Below, one piece after another: positions 1 through 8,132 of a stretch of 64,000 nt of DNA. How positions within the stretch are numbered: position 1 is the first letter of the stretch; every line of letters starts with the position of its first letter. Below the pieces are notes generated by a model. That model did not search any database, was not told where the DNA came from, and saw only the letters and a list, made by a program, of their open reading frames with translations. The stretch comes from Coleofasciculus sp040219735 (GTDB lineage Bacteria > Cyanobacteriota > Cyanobacteriia > Cyanobacteriales > Coleofasciculaceae). The stretch lies in the NCBI GenBank assembly GCA_040219735.1, contig JAVJRX010000050.1; one strand, given 5' to 3'. The position numbers were made by a program, and so were the translations under genes.

Positions 1-72
1 TTGAATTGAGCCTATACTACAAAACCATACTACATTACAAGTTAGGGATTCACGTTATGTGGCGCAACGTTA

Positions 73-100
73 GTAGAGACGTTGCATGCAACGTCTCTAC
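73..100. repeat. 28-bp perfect palindrome, GTAGAGACG family
   Basis: The arms GTAGAGACGTTGCA and TGCAACGTCTCTAC meet without a loop. The identical 28 bp occur at 32887-32914, and a one-mismatch copy lies near 57298. It is a dispersed short palindromic repeat of unknown function. Confidence 0.85.
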
Positions 101-112
101 AACTTTTTGGTT

Positions 113-147
113 GCACAAGGGATGTGACTCGCGCCCGCCCCGACTCA
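113..147. repeat. Dispersed repeat (TGCACAAGGGATGTGACTCG type)
   Basis: The segment TTGCACAAGGGATGTGACTC followed by GCGCCCGCCCCGACT is found again at about 51186-51219 with one substitution (AAGAGATG for AAGGGATG). Both copies lie in non-coding, repeat-rich spacers. No function can be assigned. Confidence 0.7.
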
Positions 148-194
148 GGTTTCTAGACTTCCCGTGAAAAGTTAGCTTTAGATCCCCCTTCCGT

Positions 195-1612
195 CCCCCT
201 TCTCAAGCTATGCATTACTCACATCTTTCTTAAAAATTCAGAAGGCTGGACATATATAGGTTTCAATCTAATGACGTTACATTTATTAATATACTCATCG
301 GTAGTCCCTGGTCTATCGTCAACGTCGGAATACGGCAGGCTGACAACAGAGTGTGGTACAGTAGCAGCCTTCCCTTGCATCCATGGGACTTCAGTCAGCA
401 ACTTGGCTTAACCGATGTAACTGGTCCGGTTCCCATGTTTTGAGCGGTGGATTAAAGGCGACGCGATCGCAACAAATCCAGTTGAGCTATGACACTCTCC
501 GCCTTCCCCTGTTTTGGGTGGTTGGTGTAAAACAGCGCGATTGCCTCCGGCACTGCGCTCCGCGCGATCGATCAATTGGTTAACCCTGTGAATTTTTGTT
601 TCACTTTTTTGATTGACTGTTGGTGTTAAAAGCCAGCAAGAAAGGTATGGGTTATCTAGACAATAGTAAATCTGCATGGGACTCAAACCCTAATCCCACC
701 GGAAACAACAGTGGTAACAGTTGCTGACCGAGAAGCTGATATCTATGACTTGTTGGCATTGCCCCGCCGCCCAAACAGTGAGTTGATCATCCGGGCTAAC
801 CACAATCGTTGTGTCAAGTCCACACAGCCCGACCCACAAGTGCAGCGCTTGCAGCAAGCCATTGAGAAAGCGCCACCAATGGGCCAGCTTACCAAGGAAA
901 AAGAGACGACATCCAGAACGTCAACCCCGAATCGCCACTATCACACTGCGGACTACCACCGTAGAATTACACCCCCCCAATACTCATCCACAACGTCAAC
1001 ACCTTCAACCTGTCTGTGTACAGGTAATTCAAGCACTTGAAGTTGACCCACCCCCAGGTGTGGAACCCGTTAATTGGTTACTTCTAACCACCTTAGCCAT
1101 CACTTGCTTTGAGGATTTGGTGCAATGTTTACGTTGGTATTCTTATCGTTGGTTGATTGAACGTTATCATTATGTTCTCAAGAGTGGTTGTCGCCTCGAA
1201 CAACTGCAATTGGAAAGTGCCGATCGCATTCATCGAGCTTTGGCTACCTACACGATTGTCGCTTGGCGATTATTATGGATCACCTATCTAGCCCGTTACC
1301 ATCCCGATCTGCCTGCCGACACTGTTTTAGAAGCATATCAGTGGCAGGCTCTTTATTGCACGATTCATCATCACTCTAACCCTCCTGACTCTCCTCCCAA
1401 TTTAAGAGATGCCGTGCGTTGGATTGCCCAACTTGGCGGGTTCTTAGCCCGCTCTCATGATGGCGAACCGGGAGTTAAAACTATTTGGCAAGGTCTACGA
1501 CGACTCCATGACATTGCCCAGACATGGCTTTTACTTTCCCCCAACAACACGGCTAAAGTCAAGGGAATTTATGTTAAGAAAGATGTGAGTAATGCATAGC
1601 TTAAAAAGGGGG
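195..1612 (+). mobile_element. Decayed IS4-family insertion sequence with long terminal inverted repeats
   Basis: The left end 205-233 (starting AAGCTATGCATTACTC) is the exact reverse complement of 1574-1602, a perfect 29-bp inverted repeat. Similarity continues outward for about 10 bases (CCCCCTTCTC against CCCCCTTTTT), so the true ends lie near 195 and 1612. The enclosed transposase is broken. The length of about 1.4 kb fits an IS4-type element. No convincing target-site duplication is visible. Intact ends around a dead transposase suggest the copy could still be moved in trans, which is inference. Confidence 0.8.
383..1599 (+). pseudogene. IS4-family transposase, frameshifted remnant
   Basis: The protein is split between frames. 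A piece from 711 reads VTVADREADIYDLL, the conserved DDE-region context of Tn5/IS4-like transposases. The remainder, in another frame to 1599, contains YSYRWLIERYHYVLK, which fits the IS4 YREK signature (Y-2-R-3-E-6-K) exactly, with Y at about 1141-1143. Upstream of 711 the frame has stops (for example TAG at 657-659), and only scraps such as WDFSQQLGLT near 382-411 remain of the N-terminal domain. The stop codon lies inside the right inverted repeat. At least one frameshift (around 800-1050) and several nonsense changes make it non-functional. Confidence 0.8.
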
Positions 1613-1806
1613 AGACCAGAGGATGCTTCGCTTTTTTTGCACGGGGGAGAATTCAAAGCCTTCTCAAGAGCAGGAGAGAGGTTTTCCAGATCCCGACCAA
1701 AAGTAAGAAGAGAAGACAGGCTTATCCGAGCAGTATTGACCCCTCACTAAACCTCCCCTTGCCAAGGGGAGGGAACTCGGATGAGTTTTAGTTATTCTAC
1801 CTAATC

Positions 1807-2745
1807 TTAATGTATTGACACTGAATCCACTAAACAACTCTTTTGTTTATAGGGTTGCTGACAAGGAAAGGGTTGCTCAATAAACCAGTGTTGACACCCA
1901 TCTGGCGACAGAGACGAAACTTGACTTCCCGCACTTTCATAAGCGCCATGCATACAAATATTACCCTTGTGTTCTCGTAAAATTGATTGTGCTGTTTCTA
2001 TGGAAAACTTGCCTTCATTCACTTGACATAAATGTCTGACTCGCCCTTCTCTGGAATCAATGGATAGCGATTCAGAAAATCCCCCTTCAGAAAAAATGCT
2101 GGCAAAATCAAAATCATCGTCTCCAGTACACCATCCCCGATTCACCGCATATTGAATTACCTTTGGATGGCGCAGATCACCCGAATTTCGGATACTGAGA
2201 TTATTAGAAATTGAGCGAGTTCCTTGCTGCACTCGTTCAGCCACCCAATACTCACCTGCGGTTTCTAATACCCAGGCTTCTTGGAAATCTGCCAGAATAA
2301 ACGAATTATGATAATTCATGGCAAAGTTTTCGGCACAATTTCCCCCTTGTCCATATTTATTTAGCAACGAAGTGATGATATGAAGCGCATCTAAAGCTGT
2401 TTTACCTCTTTCTAATCCTAACCGGACTAAATCCATACCTAACAAACCTTTGGTTTTATAGGGTTCAACTGTCCCAACGGCTTCATTGCCAATCACAACG
2501 CCACATTCATTTGCCCCCATTTCTGCGCCCCACATCCATCGGGGTTTAGAGAGGATTACGGCTAATGTTTTTTCAACTTGTGGAATTGAGATATAGGTGC
2601 ATTGAACTGTCGTGTCTGAGTTGTATTTTTTGGCGGCAATAACGACAACATCTTGAATTTCACCTTGGGGGCGATCGCTATTTTTCCCGAAAATAACGTT
2701 ACCGTTGATTGTTGAGTTGGGTAAGGCAACAAATGTATCACACAT
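1807..2745 (-). CDS. Secernin-like C69 family dipeptidase, C-terminally short
   Basis: This is an Ntn-hydrolase of peptidase family C69. The start is placed at the ATG giving MCDTFVALP, because in secernins the Cys right after the initiator is the N-terminal nucleophile; an upstream in-frame ATG at 2757 would bury it. Visible family features are FGKNSDRP (about residues 21-28), a WMWGAEMGANE segment (about 70-80), EAVGT and GGNCAENFAM. The protein is about 312 residues, whereas secernins run to about 400. It stops soon after the HWFxxxPxPC region, so the last 80-100 residues are missing. The neighbouring IS remnant (195-1612) makes truncation by rearrangement plausible. The nucleophile region is intact, so activity cannot be excluded. 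Confidence 0.8.
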   Translation of the reverse strand: MCDTFVALPNSTINGNVIFGKNSDRPQGEIQDVVVIAAKKYNSDTTVQCTYISIPQVEKTLAVILSKPRWMWGAEMGANECGVVIGNEAVGTVEPYKTKGLLGMDLVRLGLERGKTALDALHIITSLLNKYGQGGNCAENFAMNYHNSFILADFQEAWVLETAGEYWVAERVQQGTRSISNNLSIRNSGDLRHPKVIQYAVNRGWCTGDDDFDFASIFSEGGFSESLSIDSREGRVRHLCQVNEGKFSIETAQSILREHKGNICMHGAYESAGSQVSSLSPDGCQHWFIEQPFPCQQPYKQKSCLVDSVSIH

Positions 2746-2803
2746 AGGATTTATCAATTTGAATTTAGAAACAGGTGGTGAATGGAATAAGGGATTTAAT
2801 GGT

Positions 2804-2831
2804 GTATAGACGTAGCCTGCTACGTCTATAC
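2804..2831. repeat. 28-bp palindrome, GTATAGACG variant
   Basis: Perfect 13-bp arms (GTATAGACGTAGC and GCTACGTCTATAC) are separated by CT. It lies upstream of the secernin gene and has the same layout as the GTAGAGACG palindromes at 73, 22206, 32887 and 57298. Confidence 0.8.
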
Positions 2832-2916
2832 AAGGTTATGATATGTGGCAAATATTTTGATATTTCATTATTCATTATAGGAAGGAATGGGAATGTTTAG
2901 GGCGAAGACAGCGCAA

Positions 2917-3834
2917 CTACGAACGACTCCGCCTTGCTTGAATTAAGAAGGCGTTGGCTTTTTCATAATCTGGGCGTTCGGGTAATGATGTTTTCCTCAA
3001 TGCTTCATCAAATTGATGATGTAATGCTAACCGCCAAGCATTTACCTCTTCCCAATCCATTTCTCCCTGACGAATCGCTAGCAACTGCTGTCGATAGTCA
3101 TCGACTTTAACGGGAACAAAGCCTTCTTGGAGGATAGTAATCCCCGATAACAATAAACGGATCAGATGCATGGCGTGTTTTAAACGAACCTGTCCTTTTG
3201 TGCGGAGATCTTGCTCCATTTTTTTGAATTGGGACATAACATAACCGTTATAGGTCTGATAGACTAATTGAGAGAGAAACATTTCTCGCTTCTCTAGCAA
3301 GTCTTCGGCTAAGGGTGTTGCTGTCTCGATTAAGGGAGTATACAAGCATTCTAAAACATTGGGATTGGCTTTAAGTGCCAAGATTAAAAACTTTTGCAAT
3401 TCCCAATAACATTCCTGATTTTCTGAGTTTTCTAACTGTTCTGGAATACCATAAAGTGACCAGTGAATATCAGCAGGGGGTAAGTAAATCCCCCGACGGT
3501 CAATATCTGAGGTTTCCTGATCTAAACCAAAAGCCCTAGATCCCACAATACAGCGATAGATGACATACTCGTATAATTGGAAATCACTCAGGCTATCGGC
3601 GGCTTGCTGTAATCCTTCGCTTTGAAAATGCTTACGGATACTAAATTCCTGTCGATTCAGGGTGATTTCAACGTCATTAGGCAAACGGATGCGATAAGCA
3701 TGGGAATTATCGGTTGGCGATTTGACGATAACACCAACAGCACCCCGTACACATAACGGTTCATTGGCAGAATTTTTTACCTCAACACGACTGACAATTT
3801 GCGTACCGACGGGCAGGATTAAGTTAGGATTCAT
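2917..3834 (-). CDS. Predicted nucleotidyltransferase (COG3541-like, DNA polymerase beta superfamily)
   Basis: The 305-residue protein has a short beta-rich N-terminus (about 1-75) followed by a nucleotidyltransferase core. The motif GSRAFGLDQETSDIDRRG at about residues 97-114 carries the GS and DxD residues that bind nucleotide and metal in this superfamily. The rest is helical and ends in RSRS. Members of this group are often called predicted nucleotidyltransferases, and the substrate is unknown. It is transcribed away from csaB, and the spacer holds a HIP1-like octamer. Family assignment is good; no biological role can be read from the context. Confidence 0.8.
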   Translation of the reverse strand: MNPNLILPVGTQIVSRVEVKNSANEPLCVRGAVGVIVKSPTDNSHAYRIRLPNDVEITLNRQEFSIRKHFQSEGLQQAADSLSDFQLYEYVIYRCIVGSRAFGLDQETSDIDRRGIYLPPADIHWSLYGIPEQLENSENQECYWELQKFLILALKANPNVLECLYTPLIETATPLAEDLLEKREMFLSQLVYQTYNGYVMSQFKKMEQDLRTKGQVRLKHAMHLIRLLLSGITILQEGFVPVKVDDYRQQLLAIRQGEMDWEEVNAWRLALHHQFDEALRKTSLPERPDYEKANAFLIQARRSRS

Positions 3835-3993
3835 TCAGTGAATTTGCAGTGCGATCGCGAGAAACAGATCGTTGCTCTCCGTAATTGTATTATATCTGTA
3901 TTAATTATACTACTCAAACGTCAGGGGAAACAATTGACACAGGAATCGCGGACTGTCCTAAACTGATAGCAAACACAGAAGACGAATCAGTCC

Positions 3994-5049
3994 ATGGGGC
4001 AGAAACGGGCGATAGTATGCGGGTATTATGGCAAGGGCAATGGGGGTGATGAGGCGTTACTGGCGTCGTTGCTACAAATGCTGCCCAAATCAATAACACC
4101 ACTGGTGCTTTCGGGTAATCCTAACCAGACAAGTAAACGCTATGGAGTACAAACTTGCGATCGCACCTCAGCGTTTCGTGTCCTAGAAGCCTTTAACCAA
4201 GCCGATAGTTTTATCTGGGGGGGTGGGAGTTTAATCCAAGACGCCACCAGTGCCATGAGTCCAGTTTACTACAGTGGGTTAATGGGATTCGCCCAACAAA
4301 GGGGGTTAAAAACCCTGGCTTGGGCGCAGGGAATTGGTCCGTTGCAGCGTCCTCTGACGCGCTGGATGGCACGACAATGTTTTCAGGGGTGTACTGGCGT
4401 CAGTGTACGCGATCGCACCTCAGCCGCCCTCCTAGCCGATTGGCAGGTGCCGTTTCGGGTTGCCCCTGATCCAGTGTGGGCATTAGACTCAACCCCAGTA
4501 CCCGGATTGTGGGATTTACCGGCACCCAGAGTCGCCGTCACCTTGCGATCGCACCCAAATCTCACCCCTGAGCGTCTCGCCAACCTTACCCAAGCTCTGA
4601 TACACTTCCAAGGGGCAACTAAAACCTGTATACTACTTGTGCCATTTCAGGCATCTCAAGATCTGAGCATCGCCCAATCCATTGCCTCCCAGCTTCCGGA
4701 TACCCATCAGATTTTCCACCTCGAGGAACCCAAACAATTAAAAGGATTGTTTCGCGGGGTAGAAATGGCAATTGGGATGCGCTACCACAGTCTAATTATG
4801 GCAGCAGCCCAAGACTGTCGCTGTTTTGCCCTAAGCTATGACCCCAAGGTTGACTCCCTCATGGCAGAACTCGACTTGCCAGGATGGAAGTTAACGGAAA
4901 TACCCGATGATCCGAATGCGATCGCTCATACCTGGATCGATTACTATGCCAATGGTAATCCCAAGAGCCGCGATCAAATCCAATCCTTAGTGGATCGGGC
5001 ATTAATGCATCAAGATTTGTTGGTAGACATTCTCGTCAAGGAGTCCTGA
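3994..5049 (+). CDS. csaB: Polysaccharide pyruvyl transferase CsaB
   Basis: The 351-residue protein begins MGQKRAIVCGYYGKGNGGDE, the typical N-terminus of cyanobacterial CsaB. The GxGNxGDE loop and the later FIWGGGSLIQD (about 74-84) and GMRYHSLIMAA (about 264-274) segments are hallmarks of the pyruvyl transferase family (GT-B-like fold). The enzyme adds ketal pyruvate from phosphoenolpyruvate to cell-wall polysaccharide, which in other bacteria anchors SLH-domain proteins. The role here is inferred from the family. No obvious partner genes are adjacent. Confidence 0.88.
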   Translation: MGQKRAIVCGYYGKGNGGDEALLASLLQMLPKSITPLVLSGNPNQTSKRYGVQTCDRTSAFRVLEAFNQADSFIWGGGSLIQDATSAMSPVYYSGLMGFAQQRGLKTLAWAQGIGPLQRPLTRWMARQCFQGCTGVSVRDRTSAALLADWQVPFRVAPDPVWALDSTPVPGLWDLPAPRVAVTLRSHPNLTPERLANLTQALIHFQGATKTCILLVPFQASQDLSIAQSIASQLPDTHQIFHLEEPKQLKGLFRGVEMAIGMRYHSLIMAAAQDCRCFALSYDPKVDSLMAELDLPGWKLTEIPDDPNAIAHTWIDYYANGNPKSRDQIQSLVDRALMHQDLLVDILVKES

Positions 5050-5417
5050 AATTGATCGAACAAAGGCACAAGGCAGAAGGCATAAGGCACAAGGGATGGC
5101 TATGCCCTATTTATGGTGATCAGGAAACGTTATTATTGAATTCAGTCAAAGGCTTGCTGAGTAAGGCATTTTCTGCTAAAAGTTCCCCATCAACTAGGGT
5201 TTTCACCCGAAGTACCGAAGATCCCACAATTTGTAATCTGGCAAGTTTTGTGCCTTACTTTGGGGAGGAGTCACAAACGAGGAAATCCTAACTAACCCTG
5301 GCTCCGAGCCATCCGGCAGCTTAAAACACAAGATACTGGTTTATATAAATAACCCCTTAAAATTCATAATCCATAATTCATACTTTGGTTGATTTGTGAC
5401 CCTCTGGATGAAGAGCC

Positions 5418-7004
5418 ATGAGTGATTCTGACACCCCAAATAAAGAGCCTCTCCCGGAGTCCAGTCAATGGACAGATGAGAGTGCTGAACATAACCCCGA
5501 TGAGCAAGAGAATCCTGAATCTCAGACGCTGCTCAACCTCTTTCGGATATCCGATAGGAAGGAGGATGAACCACAGCCGGACGTCGAAATTGACCAAACT
5601 GTCGAGTCAGACTCCACGATAAACATTGAGGCAGAAAATCGCAATCCCGAATCACTCCCTACCCTGGCAGAATCTCGTAACAAAGAGCCTCTACCGGAGT
5701 CCAGTCAATGGAGAGATGAGAGTGCTGAACATAACCCCGATGAGCAAGAGAATCCTGAATCTCAAACGCTGATCAACCTCTTTCAGATATCCGATAGGAA
5801 TGAGGGTGAACCACAGCCAGACGTTGAAATTGACCAAACTGTCGAGTCAGACTCCACGATAAACATTGAGGCAGAAAATCGCCATCCCGAATCACTCCCC
5901 ACCCTGGCAGAATCTCGTAACAAAGACGCTGATTGGTTTGCCCTTGCCCAAAAAATGCGCCAACGCAATCGCCGCTTGCTCGAACAAATTGCTCAGCTTC
6001 AGAACGCCCTGACAGAAAAACAGGACGCCTTAAACGCCGAGATGCTGCGATCGCAAGAGCAGGATAGTCTCATTGTCCGCCAAGGGGAGGAACTTAACAC
6101 GCTGCAAGAGCAATTAACTCGTCTGTTCCATACCCTAGAATCATCCCATCAAGCCGCCCAACGTCAGCAAATCCTGATTGAAACCTTATCAGATCAATTA
6201 CAAAGCTCTCAAGAACGAGTGGCACAACTGGAACGGGAATGTGCTCTCACCCAGCAACGTTATAACGAACAGTCTCATCAATTGCTGCAATCGGCTAATA
6301 CCTGTCGAGAACTGAAAACCCGCTTACACCGACAGCAACAGCAAACCTTACAATTTAAGGTTGCCCTAGAAAAATGCCTGGAAATGCCGAACCGTCAGTT
6401 AGGCGAACCCCAACCCATCCGTCCGAAACGGGATACAAGCGGTGTTGTCCCGAAAGCCCAACCCATCCAACCTTGGTCAGCTCAACAGGATTTCTTAGAA
6501 GAGCAATCTTATACTAATACCGATCCACTTTGGAATCGTCCACTCCAGCTCGACTCATTATTAGTTACCTCCGCTTCAGATACCGAGGAATTTACTGAAC
6601 CCAGGGAGTATCACCCATCGACAAGTCCAATTGACTCGACAATCACCCCGATTCCAGAGAGTACGGCGGCGGAATTAGAAGCAGAGAGACAGCTTCTGGC
6701 TGAAATGAACTCTCTGGCGCAAGCGTCAGGGTTATCAGAATTGGCATACGATTTAGTTCAGGAGCAAAGCCATTGGCTGCTAGAAGCTGGAACTGATCCA
6801 GAAACAGTTGATGAATCCGGAGTATCTTCAAAAGAGACATCAGAGGCTGAGCTGGCTGAGGATGAATGGGATGATGAAAATGAGGTGAGTCTCCCTCAAC
6901 CCAATTGGCCCTCACCTGTAGTTTATCCGCTACGGCGTCCGAAAAAGATTAAATCATTGGCATCAATTGAGTTACCGAGTTTCCCCCGGTATCGCCCCGT
7001 ATAA
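5418..7004 (+). CDS. Coiled-coil protein with a duplicated acidic N-terminal segment
   Basis: This 528-residue protein is acidic and without recognised enzymatic motifs. Residues 9-88 and 89-168 are a nearly exact 80-residue tandem duplication (DNA period 240 bp), each starting KEPLPESSQW and containing DQTVESDSTI. Residues about 175-330 are a Q/L/E-rich coiled coil (QLQNALTEKQDALNAEML and similar). After a Pro/Ser-rich linker there is an acidic helical patch at about 420-490 and a short basic tail ending SFPRYRPV. The gene is followed immediately by the HAD gene (ATG at 7005 directly after the stop), so the two probably share a transcript. No function is assigned. Confidence 0.75.
   Translation: MSDSDTPNKEPLPESSQWTDESAEHNPDEQENPESQTLLNLFRISDRKEDEPQPDVEIDQTVESDSTINIEAENRNPESLPTLAESRNKEPLPESSQWRDESAEHNPDEQENPESQTLINLFQISDRNEGEPQPDVEIDQTVESDSTINIEAENRHPESLPTLAESRNKDADWFALAQKMRQRNRRLLEQIAQLQNALTEKQDALNAEMLRSQEQDSLIVRQGEELNTLQEQLTRLFHTLESSHQAAQRQQILIETLSDQLQSSQERVAQLERECALTQQRYNEQSHQLLQSANTCRELKTRLHRQQQQTLQFKVALEKCLEMPNRQLGEPQPIRPKRDTSGVVPKAQPIQPWSAQQDFLEEQSYTNTDPLWNRPLQLDSLLVTSASDTEEFTEPREYHPSTSPIDSTITPIPESTAAELEAERQLLAEMNSLAQASGLSELAYDLVQEQSHWLLEAGTDPETVDESGVSSKETSEAELAEDEWDDENEVSLPQPNWPSPVVYPLRRPKKIKSLASIELPSFPRYRPV
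5442..5921 (+). repeat. 240-bp in-frame tandem duplication
   Basis: 5442-5681 and 5682-5921 are two adjacent copies differing at only a handful of positions. The reading frame is kept (80 codons each). The low divergence points to a recent duplication or ongoing gene conversion. Confidence 0.9.
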
Positions 7005-7874
7005 ATGACAGATTTAAAACACATGCCTAAATCCTTAGAGCCTCAAGAGCGAGATACCCTGAATATTCAATTACTCGTTCTGGATATTGATGGCACAATC
7101 GCGGGTGAATCCAACACCATTACAGAACCTGTAAAGCAAGCCATTCGGAAGATACAGGCAAAGGGAATTCAAGTCGCGATCGCAACGGGGCGCATGTACT
7201 GTTCTGCCTTACGCTTCCATCGGGAGGTTGGTTCTACCCTACCCATCTTGGCGTATCAAGGCGCATGGATTCAAGATCCCGCCACGGAGACAATTCACCG
7301 TCATTTATCTGTCTCCCGTGCTAGGGCTGAACAATTGTTAGATTATTTTGAGAGTGACATGCTGCGATCGCAGCTTTCGGTGCATTTCTATATCAATGAC
7401 CAATTGTATGTCCGGGAAATCACTCCCGAAACCCAGCGCTATGCTCAACGGGCAGATATTCAACCCCTATCCGTGGGTGACTTGCGTCAGGTACTTACCA
7501 ACGAACCCACTAAGGTATTAGCCCTGTGTCAGGATACAACCGTTATCGACCAATTATTTAGCCGATTGCGCCAGCAATACACTCCCGCCGAACTTTACCT
7601 CACCAAATCAGTAGCCACCTTCTTTGAAGCCACCAATCCCCTCGTCAACAAAGGAGAAGCCCTGCGCTACTTAGCAGAAGACGTGCTGGGACTATCCGCT
7701 CAAAATGTTATGGCAATTGGCGATAACTTTAACGATATCGAAATGTTGGAATATGCGGGGTTTGGCATCGCCATGAGCAATGCGCCTCTAGAAGTCCAGG
7801 CGATCGCGCAGTGGGTAGCTCCCTCTGTTGAACAAGACGGCGTAGCTACAGCCATTGAAACGTTAATTCTTTAG
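7005..7874 (+). CDS. Cof-type HAD-IIB family hydrolase
   Basis: The 289-residue protein is a haloacid dehalogenase-like phosphatase of the IIB (Cof) type. Motif I is LLVLDIDGTIAG at about residues 24-35 (nucleophile Asp and general acid Asp). Motif II lies in the AIATGRM segment, motif III Lys in the NKGEALRYL region, and motif IV is AIGDNFNDIEML (about 245-256). The IIB cap sits between motifs II and III. Family members hydrolyse sugar phosphates or other small phosphate esters; the substrate here is unknown. The start codon abuts the stop of the upstream coiled-coil gene, suggesting translational coupling. An internal Met at residue 7 is an alternative start. Confidence 0.88.
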   Translation: MTDLKHMPKSLEPQERDTLNIQLLVLDIDGTIAGESNTITEPVKQAIRKIQAKGIQVAIATGRMYCSALRFHREVGSTLPILAYQGAWIQDPATETIHRHLSVSRARAEQLLDYFESDMLRSQLSVHFYINDQLYVREITPETQRYAQRADIQPLSVGDLRQVLTNEPTKVLALCQDTTVIDQLFSRLRQQYTPAELYLTKSVATFFEATNPLVNKGEALRYLAEDVLGLSAQNVMAIGDNFNDIEMLEYAGFGIAMSNAPLEVQAIAQWVAPSVEQDGVATAIETLIL

Positions 7875-7901
7875 TCCCTAATCCCCAGTCATTTTGATCA
7901 G

Positions 7902-7940
7902 AAAGGGAACCGACGACTGTCCGTGTTTCGTCTCGGTTCC
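7902..7940 (+). terminator. Possible hairpin downstream of the HAD gene
   Basis: GGGAACCGA is followed about 19 bases later by TCGGTTCCC, forming a GC-rich 9-bp stem. No T-run follows, so it is only a possible terminator or RNA-stabilising hairpin. The rest of the spacer to 8132 shows nothing else. Confidence 0.35.
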
Positions 7941-8132
7941 CCCGCTGGTTCGCTCCTCACACATTCAGAATCATACCGGAATGAGTGGGAATTGTCACGC
8001 CTTGTAAAAAAAGTTGTTTTTCTACGCTCCTAAGATAAAAAAAACCTTACCTTTCAACCCGACCCAATCGCAGAATGCTAAACTGAAATGTTAATAATCT
8101 CCCTCAGCTCCCCCATCTGGATTGTGCAGCGC

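Noticed and set aside
5052..5291. 79-codon TTG-start frame after csaB
   Set aside because: It starts in a AAGGCACAAGGC-type spacer repeat, has no domain or coding character, and has a weak start.
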